Positions 1-7,499 of a stretch of 17,598 bases of DNA are shown here, piece after piece. Origin of the DNA: CAIUGU01 sp031398625 (lineage in GTDB: Bacteria; Pseudomonadota; Gammaproteobacteria; Steroidobacterales; Steroidobacteraceae); the NCBI GenBank assembly GCA_031398625.1, contig JANNNQ010000121.1, positions 1-17,598 on the forward strand, given 5' to 3'. The notes under the pieces are model-generated. The model searched no databases. It worked only from the letters and a program-made list of their open reading frames with translations, and was not told the origin of the DNA. The position numbers were made by a program, and so were the translations under genes. The first letter of the stretch is position 1, and each line of letters begins with the position of its first letter.

Positions 1-587
1 TGAACCTGCGCATCTGGGAAGAGCGGCACCCCAGCACGCAAGTGCTCGAGAAGGTGATGATGTACATCCGCACGTACGAGCAGACGCGCACCATCTACAT
101 GGATGGCCGCCCGCATCCCAATGACCTCGTGCCGCATACGTGGATGGGTTTCTCCACCGGACGCTGGGACGGGGATGCGCTGGTCGTGACGACGACGCAC
201 ATCAAGCAGAACTGGCATCGCCGCAACGGCTTGCCGCAGAGCGATCGCGCGACCATGATCGAGCGCTTCCAGCGCCATGGCGACCTCATGATCCACATCT
301 CCGTCGTGCAGGATCCGGTGTATCTCACCGAGCCACTGACGAAGAGCGAAACGTATGTGATGAATCCTCGTGTCGAGGGCCAGGCTGCCTGGACCTATCC
401 GTGCGTCTCGGTCGTGGAAGTGCCGCGGGTCCAGGGCGACGTGCCGCACTACCTGCCAGGACAGAATGCGAACATCGACGAGCTGGCCCGGCGCTGGAAC
501 ATCAATGCAGATGTCTGGCGTGGAGGTGCGGCGCAGATGTACCCCGAGTACATCAAGACCCACCAGATTCCGGCGCGCGTTCCCTGA
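1..587 (+). CDS. Secreted-family protein of unknown function, 3' part (5' end outside window)
   Basis: The reading frame is open from the left edge (first whole codon at position 3, residues NLRIWEERHP) to the TGA at 585-587, so at least 194 residues are present and the start, probably with a signal peptide, lies upstream. No known enzyme motif is visible and I do not recognise a function. The protein is a clear paralogue of the product of 13983-14828. Both share RTI(Y/W)MDGR, then GFS-G-W-GD-L-V-TTH, then RRNGL-SDRAT, DPVYLTE and VPSYLPG/VPHYLPG in the same order, as well as a nearly identical ending with M-GGAQ(T/M)MYPE. The C-terminal part of 16568-17380 is a more distant relative. By analogy with those two proteins it should be exported. 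It ends 30 bp from the converging hydrolase gene. The paralogy is certain; the function is unknown. Confidence 0.85.
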   Translation, partial: NLRIWEERHPSTQVLEKVMMYIRTYEQTRTIYMDGRPHPNDLVPHTWMGFSTGRWDGDALVVTTTHIKQNWHRRNGLPQSDRATMIERFQRHGDLMIHISVVQDPVYLTEPLTKSETYVMNPRVEGQAAWTYPCVSVVEVPRVQGDVPHYLPGQNANIDELARRWNINADVWRGGAAQMYPEYIKTHQIPARVP

Positions 588-617
588 CCCGGGGAGCGGC
601 GCTGGGCCGCCCGAGCG

Positions 618-1829
618 CTACACGCTCCGGTTGCCGGGTACGTTTTTATCGAGCCAGTCGAACAGCACCTGCGAGATCTCGCGGTTGTTCTTCTCCATCA
701 TCATGAAGTGACCGTTGCCGTGGATGCCCCGCGCGGCGAGCTCCACGAAGTCCACATTGCAGCCTGCCTGCCGGAGCCAGGCCACCGTCCCCCAGTCGTA
801 GGGGACGTGATAAGACGCTTCGGCAGTCAGCAGCATGATTGGAATGCCCTGCAGGTTCTTCAGCTTGCGGGCGGGTTCGATCTGTAGTTGACACGGTTGA
901 TAGCCCGGGCGCGGCGGTGCCTGAGTGAACGTCTTCAGCTCGGCAGGAGTGGCAGCAGGCGGGTCATAGACGAGGGGACTCGCGGCAACGCCCCATTGCA
1001 ATGCGCCCATCGGCGGGCCGTTGGGTTCGATTGCCAGCAGCCCCTTGACCAGGTTTGGCCGTGCGTTTGCAGCAATCCAGCAGAAGGGACCTCCCATAGA
1101 GTGCGCCATGACGATTGCCGGGCCGATCCGGTCCAGCAGTTCACCCGCCATGCTGGCCCACACGGCATGCGTCGCGGGCAGGTCGGTCAGGAACGCGCCC
1201 CCCTGGCCGGCTGCCGTCTGGTCAAGCGTCGGGTCGCCGATCTGGCCGGTTGCGCCCGGCCACTGGGTGTGCAGATGCGCTGTCAGCACGGGATTCGACG
1301 CCTTTTCCGGCGCCGAGAACTGGCGCTCCATGTTCTCGTAGGTGGCTGCAGGCCGGAACGGTCCATGCAGCTCCGGGTGATAGGGCGAGCGTCCATGACC
1401 CGGGCGATCCACCACATACACCTTGTAACCCTGCTCCAGGAAATGCGTCGTCCAGCCCCGCCGGCCATCCGGCGTTCCCATCCAGTCGAGTCCCTGTCCA
1501 CCGCCTCCGTGGACGATCACGACCGGATACGGATGCCGCACGCGCGCCGGGATCTGGTACTCGACATAAGCCTGCGTGCCATTGATGACCGTGCCTCGTG
1601 CGAGCTCGGCCCGCTTGACGCCCAGCCAGAAGAAACTCCATTCAGCGATATCGAGCGGCGGGTTGGCGTCGGCAGGACGGATCGTGCTGGCACGATTCTG
1701 GGCAATGGCTTCAGTGGCGAGCGCACCGAGTGCCAGCCCTGCCGCAGCGGAATGGGTAATGAAGTCGCGGCGCGTCAGTTGGGCTTCGCTGGCCGGTGGC
1801 GCGACATCTTCCGCTGAGCTGTTTGTCAT
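618..1829 (-). CDS. Tat-exported alpha/beta hydrolase (esterase-like, type 1), 403 aa
   Basis: A probable esterase or related hydrolase exported folded through the Tat system. The N-terminus has LTRRDF at residues 18-23 followed by a weakly hydrophobic stretch ending near ATEAIA (38-43). The alpha/beta hydrolase core shows the oxyanion-type motif HGGGGQG (about 107-113), VDRPGHGRSPYHP (140-152), nucleophile Ser244 in AHSMGG, Glu268 exactly 24 residues later, and His374 in GNGH. The Ser-to-Glu distance of 24 agrees with the Ser206/Glu230 pair I recall for Alcaligenes esterase 713; that parallel is from memory. It closely resembles the first half of the fused protein at 2962-5292. Start: ATG at 1829 has GGAG about 8 nt upstream and leaves 18 residues before the twin arginines, as in the fused paralogue. 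An in-frame ATG at 1847 overlaps the upstream stop as ATGA, has GAAGG upstream, and is a real alternative. The substrate is unknown. Confidence 0.88.
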   Translation of the reverse strand: MTNSSAEDVAPPASEAQLTRRDFITHSAAAGLALGALATEAIAQNRASTIRPADANPPLDIAEWSFFWLGVKRAELARGTVINGTQAYVEYQIPARVRHPYPVVIVHGGGGQGLDWMGTPDGRRGWTTHFLEQGYKVYVVDRPGHGRSPYHPELHGPFRPAATYENMERQFSAPEKASNPVLTAHLHTQWPGATGQIGDPTLDQTAAGQGGAFLTDLPATHAVWASMAGELLDRIGPAIVMAHSMGGPFCWIAANARPNLVKGLLAIEPNGPPMGALQWGVAASPLVYDPPAATPAELKTFTQAPPRPGYQPCQLQIEPARKLKNLQGIPIMLLTAEASYHVPYDWGTVAWLRQAGCNVDFVELAARGIHGNGHFMMMEKNNREISQVLFDWLDKNVPGNRSV

Positions 1830-1843
1830 GACCTGTTCTCCGT

Positions 1844-2872
1844 TCATGCGCGCGCCTTCGATGCAATCCACCCGTGAATCACGTCGAAGACTTCGCGGCG
1901 GTTGGTTTCCAGCATCATGAAATGGCCGTTGCCGCGAATGCCCCTGTCTTCCAGCCGGATGAAGTCGACAGTGCAGCCTGCCTGGCGCAGGAACTCGACC
2001 GAAGGCGGATCGGTCTGCCGGTGGCGTGGTGAACTTTCGCCCAGTACGAAGCTGATCGGGATGCCCTGCAGGTTCTTGAGTTTGCGAGGCGGATCGGCCT
2101 GCAACTTGTAGGCGGGCAGGCCGTTGCCTGCAGGGACATCCCGCGTTGCGAGTTCACGGGCGTCGCTGGCAGGAGGGTCGTACGCCACGGGGCTTGCACT
2201 CAGTCCCCACGTCAGCGCACCGAAGGGGGGACCTGCGGGCTCGACTGCCACGATCGCCTTCACGAGGCTGGGTCGCTGGTCGGCTACGACCCATGCAAAG
2301 GGACCGCCTGCGGAATGCACGACGACAATTGCCGCACCGATGCGGTCCAGCAGTTCGGCACCGCGACTCGCCCACAGCGAATGAGCCAGCGACTGATTCT
2401 GCAGCGCCGCGTTCTGGCCAGCCTGGAACTGGTCGAGCAGGGGATCGCCGATGGTGCCGGTTCCCGGCCAGCGACGTTCTGCGCTGGTGGCCGCCGCTTC
2501 GAAATCGCCCGCCACTCCTTCCAGGGTTGGCACCGGTGCCATCGGACCCAAGGCGTCCGGATGATAGGGAGCGCGGCCGTGGCCAGGGCGATCGACGATG
2601 TAGGTGCGATAGCCCTGTTGCACGAAGTAGTGCGCCCAGCCTGGCGCGCCGTTACCCGGACCGAAGTAGTGAGTGCCCTGGCCGCCACCACCATGGACCA
2701 GAACGACGGGAAAAGGCTGGGTGACCGCAGCGGGGATCAGGTACTGGACGTACATCTGGCCGCTCGCAATCGTCCCGTAGTCGGTCTTCTTGCGTTCCAC
2801 GCCGACCCAGAAAAAACCCTGGTCGGCGAGCCGCATCGCGGTGGTGCCCGCCCCCTGTTCGACTTGTGCCAT
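1844..2872 (-). CDS. Alpha/beta hydrolase (esterase-like, type 2) without export signal, 342 aa
   Basis: A probable esterase of the same family as its neighbours. Visible elements are HGGGGQG (60-66), VDRPGHGRAPYHP (93-105), nucleophile Ser187 in VHSAGG, Glu211 24 residues downstream, and His317 in GNGHFMM. Starting at ATG 2872 (GAGGGAA about 6 nt upstream), the protein begins MAQVEQGAGTTAMRLADQGFFW with no hydrophobic segment and no twin arginines, so alone it should be cytoplasmic. It matches the second half of the fused protein at 2962-5292 (shared pattern ALRLA-Q-FFW, ERKK--YGTI--GQMYVQ). Its stop overlaps or lies 14 nt from the start of the next gene, so translation of the two is probably coupled. 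Oddity: the type-1 partner and the fused homologue are exported, while this protein has no signal of its own. Substrate unknown. Confidence 0.88.
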   Translation of the reverse strand: MAQVEQGAGTTAMRLADQGFFWVGVERKKTDYGTIASGQMYVQYLIPAAVTQPFPVVLVHGGGGQGTHYFGPGNGAPGWAHYFVQQGYRTYIVDRPGHGRAPYHPDALGPMAPVPTLEGVAGDFEAAATSAERRWPGTGTIGDPLLDQFQAGQNAALQNQSLAHSLWASRGAELLDRIGAAIVVVHSAGGPFAWVVADQRPSLVKAIVAVEPAGPPFGALTWGLSASPVAYDPPASDARELATRDVPAGNGLPAYKLQADPPRKLKNLQGIPISFVLGESSPRHRQTDPPSVEFLRQAGCTVDFIRLEDRGIRGNGHFMMLETNRREVFDVIHGWIASKARA

Positions 2873-2892
2873 GTCAGTTCCCTCGGTATCCG

Positions 2893-2944
2893 GGCTGCGC
2901 GTTGTGCGGCCCGGGCGCTGGCCAGGGTCTCCGTGCGCGCAGCC
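2893..2944 (-). repeat. Inverted repeat with 9-bp perfect arms in an operon gap
   Basis: In the 89-bp gap between two hydrolase genes, GGCTGCGCG (2893-2901) and CGCGCAGCC (2936-2944) are perfect reverse complements separated by 34 nt. The loop contains two short self-complementary blocks, GCCCGGGC-like and CTGGCCAG-like. In the minus-strand transcript this would fold into a GC-rich, branched hairpin. There is no T-run, so it is not an intrinsic terminator. It may stabilise mRNA ends or separate expression of the fused gene from that of the downstream pair. Confidence 0.45.
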
Positions 2945-2961
2945 GGTAGCCTGTAGCCTTC

Positions 2962-5292
2962 CTACACCTTCACGTTCTTCGCAATCCAGCCCTGGATGAC
3001 ATCGAACGCCTGCTTGCGGTTGTCCTCGAGCATCATGAAGTGGCCGTTGCCGAGGATGCCGAGGTCCTTGAACTGCAGGTGTTCCACCGTGCAGCCGGCC
3101 TGCTTGAGCCAGGCGACCTGGCCCGTGCCTTGCAGGAAACGTGTGTTTTCCGCCGTGACGAAGGCCATCGGGATGCCCTGCAGGTTCTTCAGTTTCCGCA
3201 CGCTGCTGTCTGCCTGCAGTTTATATGGCTGCGCACCCGGCATGGGCGAGGGCAGGTCCTGCAGCACAAATTCCTTCGGATCGGCAACCGGCGGATCGTA
3301 GGCGAGCGGGGCAGCGGTCACGCCCCAGGGCGTGTTGCCCGAGAAGGGCACGCCGGCGCCTTCGAAGTTCACGATGCCTTTTACCAGCTTCGGTCGCTCG
3401 TTCGCGACGAGATAGCCGAAAGGCCCCCCTGCCGAATGTACCTGGATGACGGCAGGACCGATACGGTCGAGCAGGTCGGCGCCACGGCTGGCCCACAGGC
3501 TGTGTGCGAACGCGAGGTCCTGCGGCGCGCCGTTCTGGCTCGCCATGAACTGGTCGAGCAGCGGATCGCCGATCTCTCCCGTGCCCGACCAGCGGCGGTT
3601 GGGTCCACTCGCCACGCGACGGAAATCACCGACGATGGCCTCGTAGGGGATGTTGTTGCCGATCGCGCCGAGCGCATCCGGATGATAGGGAGAACGGCCG
3701 TGACCCGGACGGTCGACGAGATAGACCTTGTAGCCGGCCTGCAGGTAGTAATGCGCCCAGCCTGCCTGGCCGTCGCCCGTGCCCATGTAATGCAGCATCT
3801 GGCCGGTACCGCCGTGGACGAGCACGATCGGCAGCTCGTGGCGAACCTGCGCCGGGATCATTTCCTGCACATACATCTGTCCGGTGAGGATCGTGCCGTA
3901 CGGCAGCTTCTTGCGCTCGGGCTTGGCCCAGAAGAAATTCTGGTTCGCGAGCCGCAGCGCCGTTTCGCCAGTGCGTGCCGGGGGAATCGCCACGCCCTGC
4001 TCGACATTGGCGCTGATCCAGTCGGTGATGGGCTTCAACACCTCGCGATGATTGCGCTCCACCATCATCATGTGGCCATTGCCGTGCACGCCTTTCTGCG
4101 CGAGCCGCATTTCCTCCGCCTGCACTCCAGCCTGCCTGAAGTAGGCAATCGCACCGGGATTGCCGGGCGACGCGAACGAGCCTTCGGCAGTGACGATGAC
4201 GATCGGGATGTTCGCAAGGTTCCTGAGCTTGCGTGCCGGCTCTTCCTGCAGGCGATACGGCTGCACACCCGGTTCGGGGGAGGGCACGAGGCGGGTCTTG
4301 ATCTCGGCAGGATCGCGAACAGGAGGATCGAACGCGACGGGGAGGGTCGACATCCCCCAGATGTTGGCGCCGGCGAAGGGCTGGCCACCGCCTTCGATGG
4401 CCACGATGCCTTTCACCAGGTTGGGACGGGCTTCGGCAACGAGCCACCCGAAGGGTCCGCCCGCCGAGTGGGTCATGATCACTGCGGGTCCGATCTTGTC
4501 GAGCAGCATCGCACCGCGTTCACGCCAGGCGGTGTGCGCGAGGATGTTGGCCTCGTTCGGAGCAGCGGGTGCAGGACCTTGTCCAGCAGCGGCCGGGCCT
4601 CCCGGAGCAGCGCCCGGAGCAGGCGGGATGAAGACATACGACCCGCCCTGTGACGCGACGAACTGGTCGAGATCGACTGAACCTACCGTGCCTTCCCCCA
4701 CCCACTGGTTGTGCAGATGCTGATACGCGAGCGGCGCAGCGGTCGCCGTCGGATTGGGCGGCGTGAAACGGCCCGAGATGTTGTCCAGCGTGCCGGCCTG
4801 CGGCGCAAAGGCCCGGTGTGTTTCCGGATGCAGGGGCGAGCGCCCGTGGCCGGGACGATCCACGACATACACGCGGTAGCCCTGTTCGAGCAGCACCTGG
4901 GCCCAGCCACGACGGCCATCCGGCGTGCCCATCCAGTCGAGACCCTGCCCGCCACCGCCGTGCACGAGCACGATCGGATACGGATGCCTGACCTCGCGGG
5001 GCACCCAGTACTCGACATACATCTGCTTGCCGGTGACATAGGTGCCCATGGCGAGCTGGGCGCGCTCGACACCCACCCAGAAGTAACTCCATTCGGCGAG
5101 ATCCAGCACCGGATCGGCAGCACTGCGTCCCGTGCGGGCGGGTGCTGCAGCCATTGCAGATTCCGCGAGCAGGTTGCCCACGGTCAGGCCCACGGCGGTC
5201 AGGGTGGTCGTGTGGCCGAGGAACTCGCGGCGCGTCATGCCGGCTGCGGCGACGTCATCGGCTGCAGCATCGTTATCCGGAGTGTCGTTCAT
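2962..5292 (-). CDS. Tat-exported fusion of two alpha/beta hydrolases, 776 aa
   Basis: One uninterrupted frame encodes two complete hydrolase domains. Residues 1-50 hold a Tat signal (MTRREFLGH at 19-27, ending near AMAAAPA). Domain 1 (about 60-430) has HGGGGQG (111-117), VDRPGHGRSP (144-153), Ser276 in THSAGG, Glu300 and His407 in GNGH. Domain 2 (about 440-776) has HGGTGQ (493-498), VDRPGHGRSPYHP (526-538), Ser620 in VHSAGG, Glu644 and His751. Both triads look intact. Domain 1 carries an extra Pro/Ala/Gly-rich insert (about 222-247) that the single-domain paralogues lack. Start: ATG 5292 has GGGGGG just upstream. The frame stays open further upstream to 5559, but that stretch overlaps the Dabb gene, has no family resemblance and precedes the Tat signal. 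Domain 1 resembles 618-1829 and domain 2 resembles 1844-2872. It follows the Dabb gene by 34 nt. Probable esterase, substrate unknown. Confidence 0.9.
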   Translation of the reverse strand: MNDTPDNDAAADDVAAAGMTRREFLGHTTTLTAVGLTVGNLLAESAMAAAPARTGRSAADPVLDLAEWSYFWVGVERAQLAMGTYVTGKQMYVEYWVPREVRHPYPIVLVHGGGGQGLDWMGTPDGRRGWAQVLLEQGYRVYVVDRPGHGRSPLHPETHRAFAPQAGTLDNISGRFTPPNPTATAAPLAYQHLHNQWVGEGTVGSVDLDQFVASQGGSYVFIPPAPGAAPGGPAAAGQGPAPAAPNEANILAHTAWRERGAMLLDKIGPAVIMTHSAGGPFGWLVAEARPNLVKGIVAIEGGGQPFAGANIWGMSTLPVAFDPPVRDPAEIKTRLVPSPEPGVQPYRLQEEPARKLRNLANIPIVIVTAEGSFASPGNPGAIAYFRQAGVQAEEMRLAQKGVHGNGHMMMVERNHREVLKPITDWISANVEQGVAIPPARTGETALRLANQNFFWAKPERKKLPYGTILTGQMYVQEMIPAQVRHELPIVLVHGGTGQMLHYMGTGDGQAGWAHYYLQAGYKVYLVDRPGHGRSPYHPDALGAIGNNIPYEAIVGDFRRVASGPNRRWSGTGEIGDPLLDQFMASQNGAPQDLAFAHSLWASRGADLLDRIGPAVIQVHSAGGPFGYLVANERPKLVKGIVNFEGAGVPFSGNTPWGVTAAPLAYDPPVADPKEFVLQDLPSPMPGAQPYKLQADSSVRKLKNLQGIPMAFVTAENTRFLQGTGQVAWLKQAGCTVEHLQFKDLGILGNGHFMMLEDNRKQAFDVIQGWIAKNVKV

Positions 5293-5326
5293 TGCATCCC
5301 CCCCAAGGCAAATCATCTGTTGTCTT

Positions 5327-5632
5327 TCAGATCTCGTAATCCCCGAGCCGGCGTTCGCTGCGCAGGGGGCCGAGCAGTTTCCTGAACTCGTCGTGCAGCG
5401 GATGGCCCTGGTAGGCATCGAGCTCGGCCCAGCTGGCGAACTCGGAGAACAGCACGAGATCGGCGGAGTCCGGTGTGCGTGACTTGTCCACGCCCATGTC
5501 GATCCGGAGCAGTCCCGGCACCTCCGTGCGCATGGCCGCGATGCATTTTTGCAGCGCATCCATGGTGGCCTTGTTGCCCGTCACGCCTGCGAAGTCGTAC
5601 AGCTTCCACATCACCACGTGCCGAATGACCAT
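5327..5632 (-). CDS. Dabb (stress-responsive A/B barrel) domain protein, 101 aa
   Basis: A small cytoplasmic protein with the dimeric ferredoxin-like fold typical of Dabb proteins. It opens MVIRHVVMWKL, the usual first strand (H-V-V-x-W/F-K), and has LVLFSEFASW followed by LDAYQGHPLHDEF (about 59-83), the conserved Y-x-x-H-P-x-H segment. The length of about 100 residues is normal for the family. Members include small enzymes such as olivetolic acid cyclase and many uncharacterised proteins next to catabolic genes, so an active role on an aromatic or quinoid intermediate is possible but not shown. Start: ATG 5632 with AGGGGGAG about 5 nt upstream. The upstream extension to 5722 lacks family similarity. 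It precedes the fused hydrolase gene by 34 nt and follows the CobT-like gene by 108 nt. Confidence 0.85.
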   Translation of the reverse strand: MVIRHVVMWKLYDFAGVTGNKATMDALQKCIAAMRTEVPGLLRIDMGVDKSRTPDSADLVLFSEFASWAELDAYQGHPLHDEFRKLLGPLRSERRLGDYEI

Positions 5633-5701
5633 CTGCTCCCCCTGAAAATCGTCGGATGCGCAAGGATGCCAGCCCCAAGAGGCGAGCCAAGGTACACGCG
5701 A

Positions 5702-5720
5702 GGCTTGCCGCTGCCAAGCC
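5702..5720 (-). repeat. Short hairpin downstream of the CobT-like gene
   Basis: GGCTTG (5702-5707) and CAAGCC (5715-5720) are perfect 6-bp arms with a 7-nt loop, 20 bp past the stop of the CobT-like gene in the minus-strand transcript. No T-run follows, so termination is uncertain. It could mark a processing point between the CobST-like genes and the hydrolase genes. Confidence 0.3.
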
Positions 5721-5740
5721 ACGAGAGGTCGGGAGTTGTC

Positions 5741-7486
5741 CTACCCGGCGGAGTCGAACAGGGCGGTGAGCTGCGCGACGATGGCTTCTCCCAGTTCGTC
5801 GGGAGTGGCCAGCGTAATGGACCGGCTGTAGTAGCGGGTAACGTCATGCCCGATGCCGATCGCGAACAACTCGACCGGCGAGCGCTGTTCGATCCAGCGG
5901 ATCACCATGAGGAGATGACGTTCCAGGTAGGAGGGGTCGTTCACGGCGAGCGTGGCATCGTCGACCGGTGCGCCGTCAGAGATGACCATCAGGATGCGTC
6001 GCGGCTCGGGGCGGGCAAGCAGTCGCTCGTGGGCCCAGAGCAAGGCCTCGCCGTCGATGTTTTCCTTCAGCAGGTTGTCCTGCAGCATGAGTCCGAGGTT
6101 GCGCCGCGTCCGCCGCCAGGGAGCGTCCGCGCTCTTGTAGACGATGTGCTTGAGGTCCGTCAGGCGACCGGGATTCTCCGGCCTCTGGTTCGCCATCCAT
6201 TGTTGCCGGGACTGGCCACCCCGCCAGGCGCTGGTCGTGAAGCCGAGGATTTCCGATTTGACACCGCACCGTTCGAGCACGGTTCCCAGGATCTCCGCGC
6301 ACATCGCTGCCATCGCGATCGGCCAGCCACGCATGGAACCCGAGTTGTCGATGAGCACGGTGACCACGGTATCGGGAAAGCGGATCTCCGTTTCCTGCTT
6401 GAACGCCAGCGATTCAAGCGGGTGCGTGACCACGCGGGTCAGGCGGCTGGTGTCGAGCAGGCCCTCCTCCAGGTCGAACTGCCACGAGCGGGTCTGCAGC
6501 GCCAGAAGGTGTCGCTGCAAGCGGTGCGCCCAGCGCGCCACGCTGTCCGTCTTCCCCGCGAGCTGCTCGTCCAGCTTGTGGCGCAGGCGGATCATCTCCT
6601 CTTCGCTGCACAGGTGCTCGGCTGCGGTAACGCTATCGAACGCGGTGGTATAGGCGTGATAGCCGACAGCGGGCGGGATTTCGTTCTTCGCGAGGGCAAC
6701 CGGCTCGGCGCGGGATTCACGCAGCTTCACGCCCCTCAAGGGATCCCACTCATCTTCCGTTGCTTCAGTCGCAGGTGAGGGCTCGGGCTGCCGCGTCTCT
6801 TGCTTTGCCTCGCGCGACGGCTCGCCTGGGTCCGGCTCGGGCGGCGCGGCGACGGGCTCCAGCGCGAGCAGCCGGATGACGGAGAGCGACTGGCTGGCGA
6901 AGGCCTCCTGGCTGGACAAAAGCGGCTGCAAGCCGTCGATCGCGTGTGCGGTTGCTGAATCGATGCCGCTTCGCCAGTCCCGGGCAAGGGTATCGATACG
7001 CTCCGCAGGCAGCGGTGCGCCGATGCGGTAGCGGGCGATGTCGGCAATCGTCCTGATGAGTTCCTCGGCTTGCGCGGCCTCCGGTTGCAATGGCCGCCCG
7101 AGACTGACGCGCCAGGGTCGCTGGAGCGCTGCGAGATCCTGCTGCACTCCCACCATGTGCCGGGACCCCAGTGCTTCGACCCGTCCCTGCTCGAGCAGGC
7201 TGTAGAGCCGGTACTGGAGCGGTGGCACGGGAGCGTGGCGCTGGAAGGTCCGGCTGTCGGTGAGACGCGTGCGCAATCCGAGGGCATCGATCGAACCGCG
7301 CCAGCGAGCCAGTTCCAGTACAGAAGGGTTGGCGGGCGTCGCCTGCAGGAGTGCAGCTCCCCCGGGGACGGCCTGGGTGGGAGCTTCGAGCGCCGGTGGA
7401 GCATCCGGCCGCAGCGCCAGCGCCTTCAGGACGGCGGACGACACGCGCCGCAGCTGATCGCCCGGCGTCTTGCGTGTTCCGCTCAC
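5741..7486 (-). CDS. cobT: CobT-like VWA-domain protein, 581 aa
   Basis: A homologue of the cobaltochelatase subunit CobT (not the phosphoribosyltransferase that shares the symbol). The N-terminal half is helical, followed by a Pro/Glu-rich linker (about 210-247) and a C-terminal von Willebrand A domain (about 370-581). The MIDAS metal site is intact: DNSGS at 380-384, a Thr in GFTTSAW (about 415-421) and SDGAP at 503-507. In aerobic cobalamin synthesis CobT pairs with CobS to drive CobN, which inserts cobalt. No CobN and no corrin gene is present here, and the neighbours belong to hydroquinone catabolism, so a chaperone or activator role on another metalloenzyme is plausible. Start is GTG 7486 with a weak ribosome site; no ATG lies nearby. 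It is 13 nt from the CobS-like gene, indicating co-transcription. The family is sure; the biochemical target is not. Confidence 0.85.
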   Translation of the reverse strand: MSGTRKTPGDQLRRVSSAVLKALALRPDAPPALEAPTQAVPGGAALLQATPANPSVLELARWRGSIDALGLRTRLTDSRTFQRHAPVPPLQYRLYSLLEQGRVEALGSRHMVGVQQDLAALQRPWRVSLGRPLQPEAAQAEELIRTIADIARYRIGAPLPAERIDTLARDWRSGIDSATAHAIDGLQPLLSSQEAFASQSLSVIRLLALEPVAAPPEPDPGEPSREAKQETRQPEPSPATEATEDEWDPLRGVKLRESRAEPVALAKNEIPPAVGYHAYTTAFDSVTAAEHLCSEEEMIRLRHKLDEQLAGKTDSVARWAHRLQRHLLALQTRSWQFDLEEGLLDTSRLTRVVTHPLESLAFKQETEIRFPDTVVTVLIDNSGSMRGWPIAMAAMCAEILGTVLERCGVKSEILGFTTSAWRGGQSRQQWMANQRPENPGRLTDLKHIVYKSADAPWRRTRRNLGLMLQDNLLKENIDGEALLWAHERLLARPEPRRILMVISDGAPVDDATLAVNDPSYLERHLLMVIRWIEQRSPVELFAIGIGHDVTRYYSRSITLATPDELGEAIVAQLTALFDSAG

Positions 7487-7499
7487 TGTACGGCGCTGA

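Noticed and set aside
3040..4653. A 537-codon open frame on the plus strand
   Set aside because: It is antisense to the fused hydrolase gene, its composition is rich in Arg, His and Ala with no recognisable motif, and no ribosome site supports it.
5293..5559. N-terminal extension of the fused hydrolase to 5559
   Set aside because: It overlaps the Dabb gene in another frame, has no resemblance to the paralogues and would place about 90 residues before a Tat signal that must be N-terminal.
5549..6778. A 409-codon open frame on the plus strand
   Set aside because: It is antisense to the CobT-like gene and overlaps the Dabb start region; there are no protein family features.
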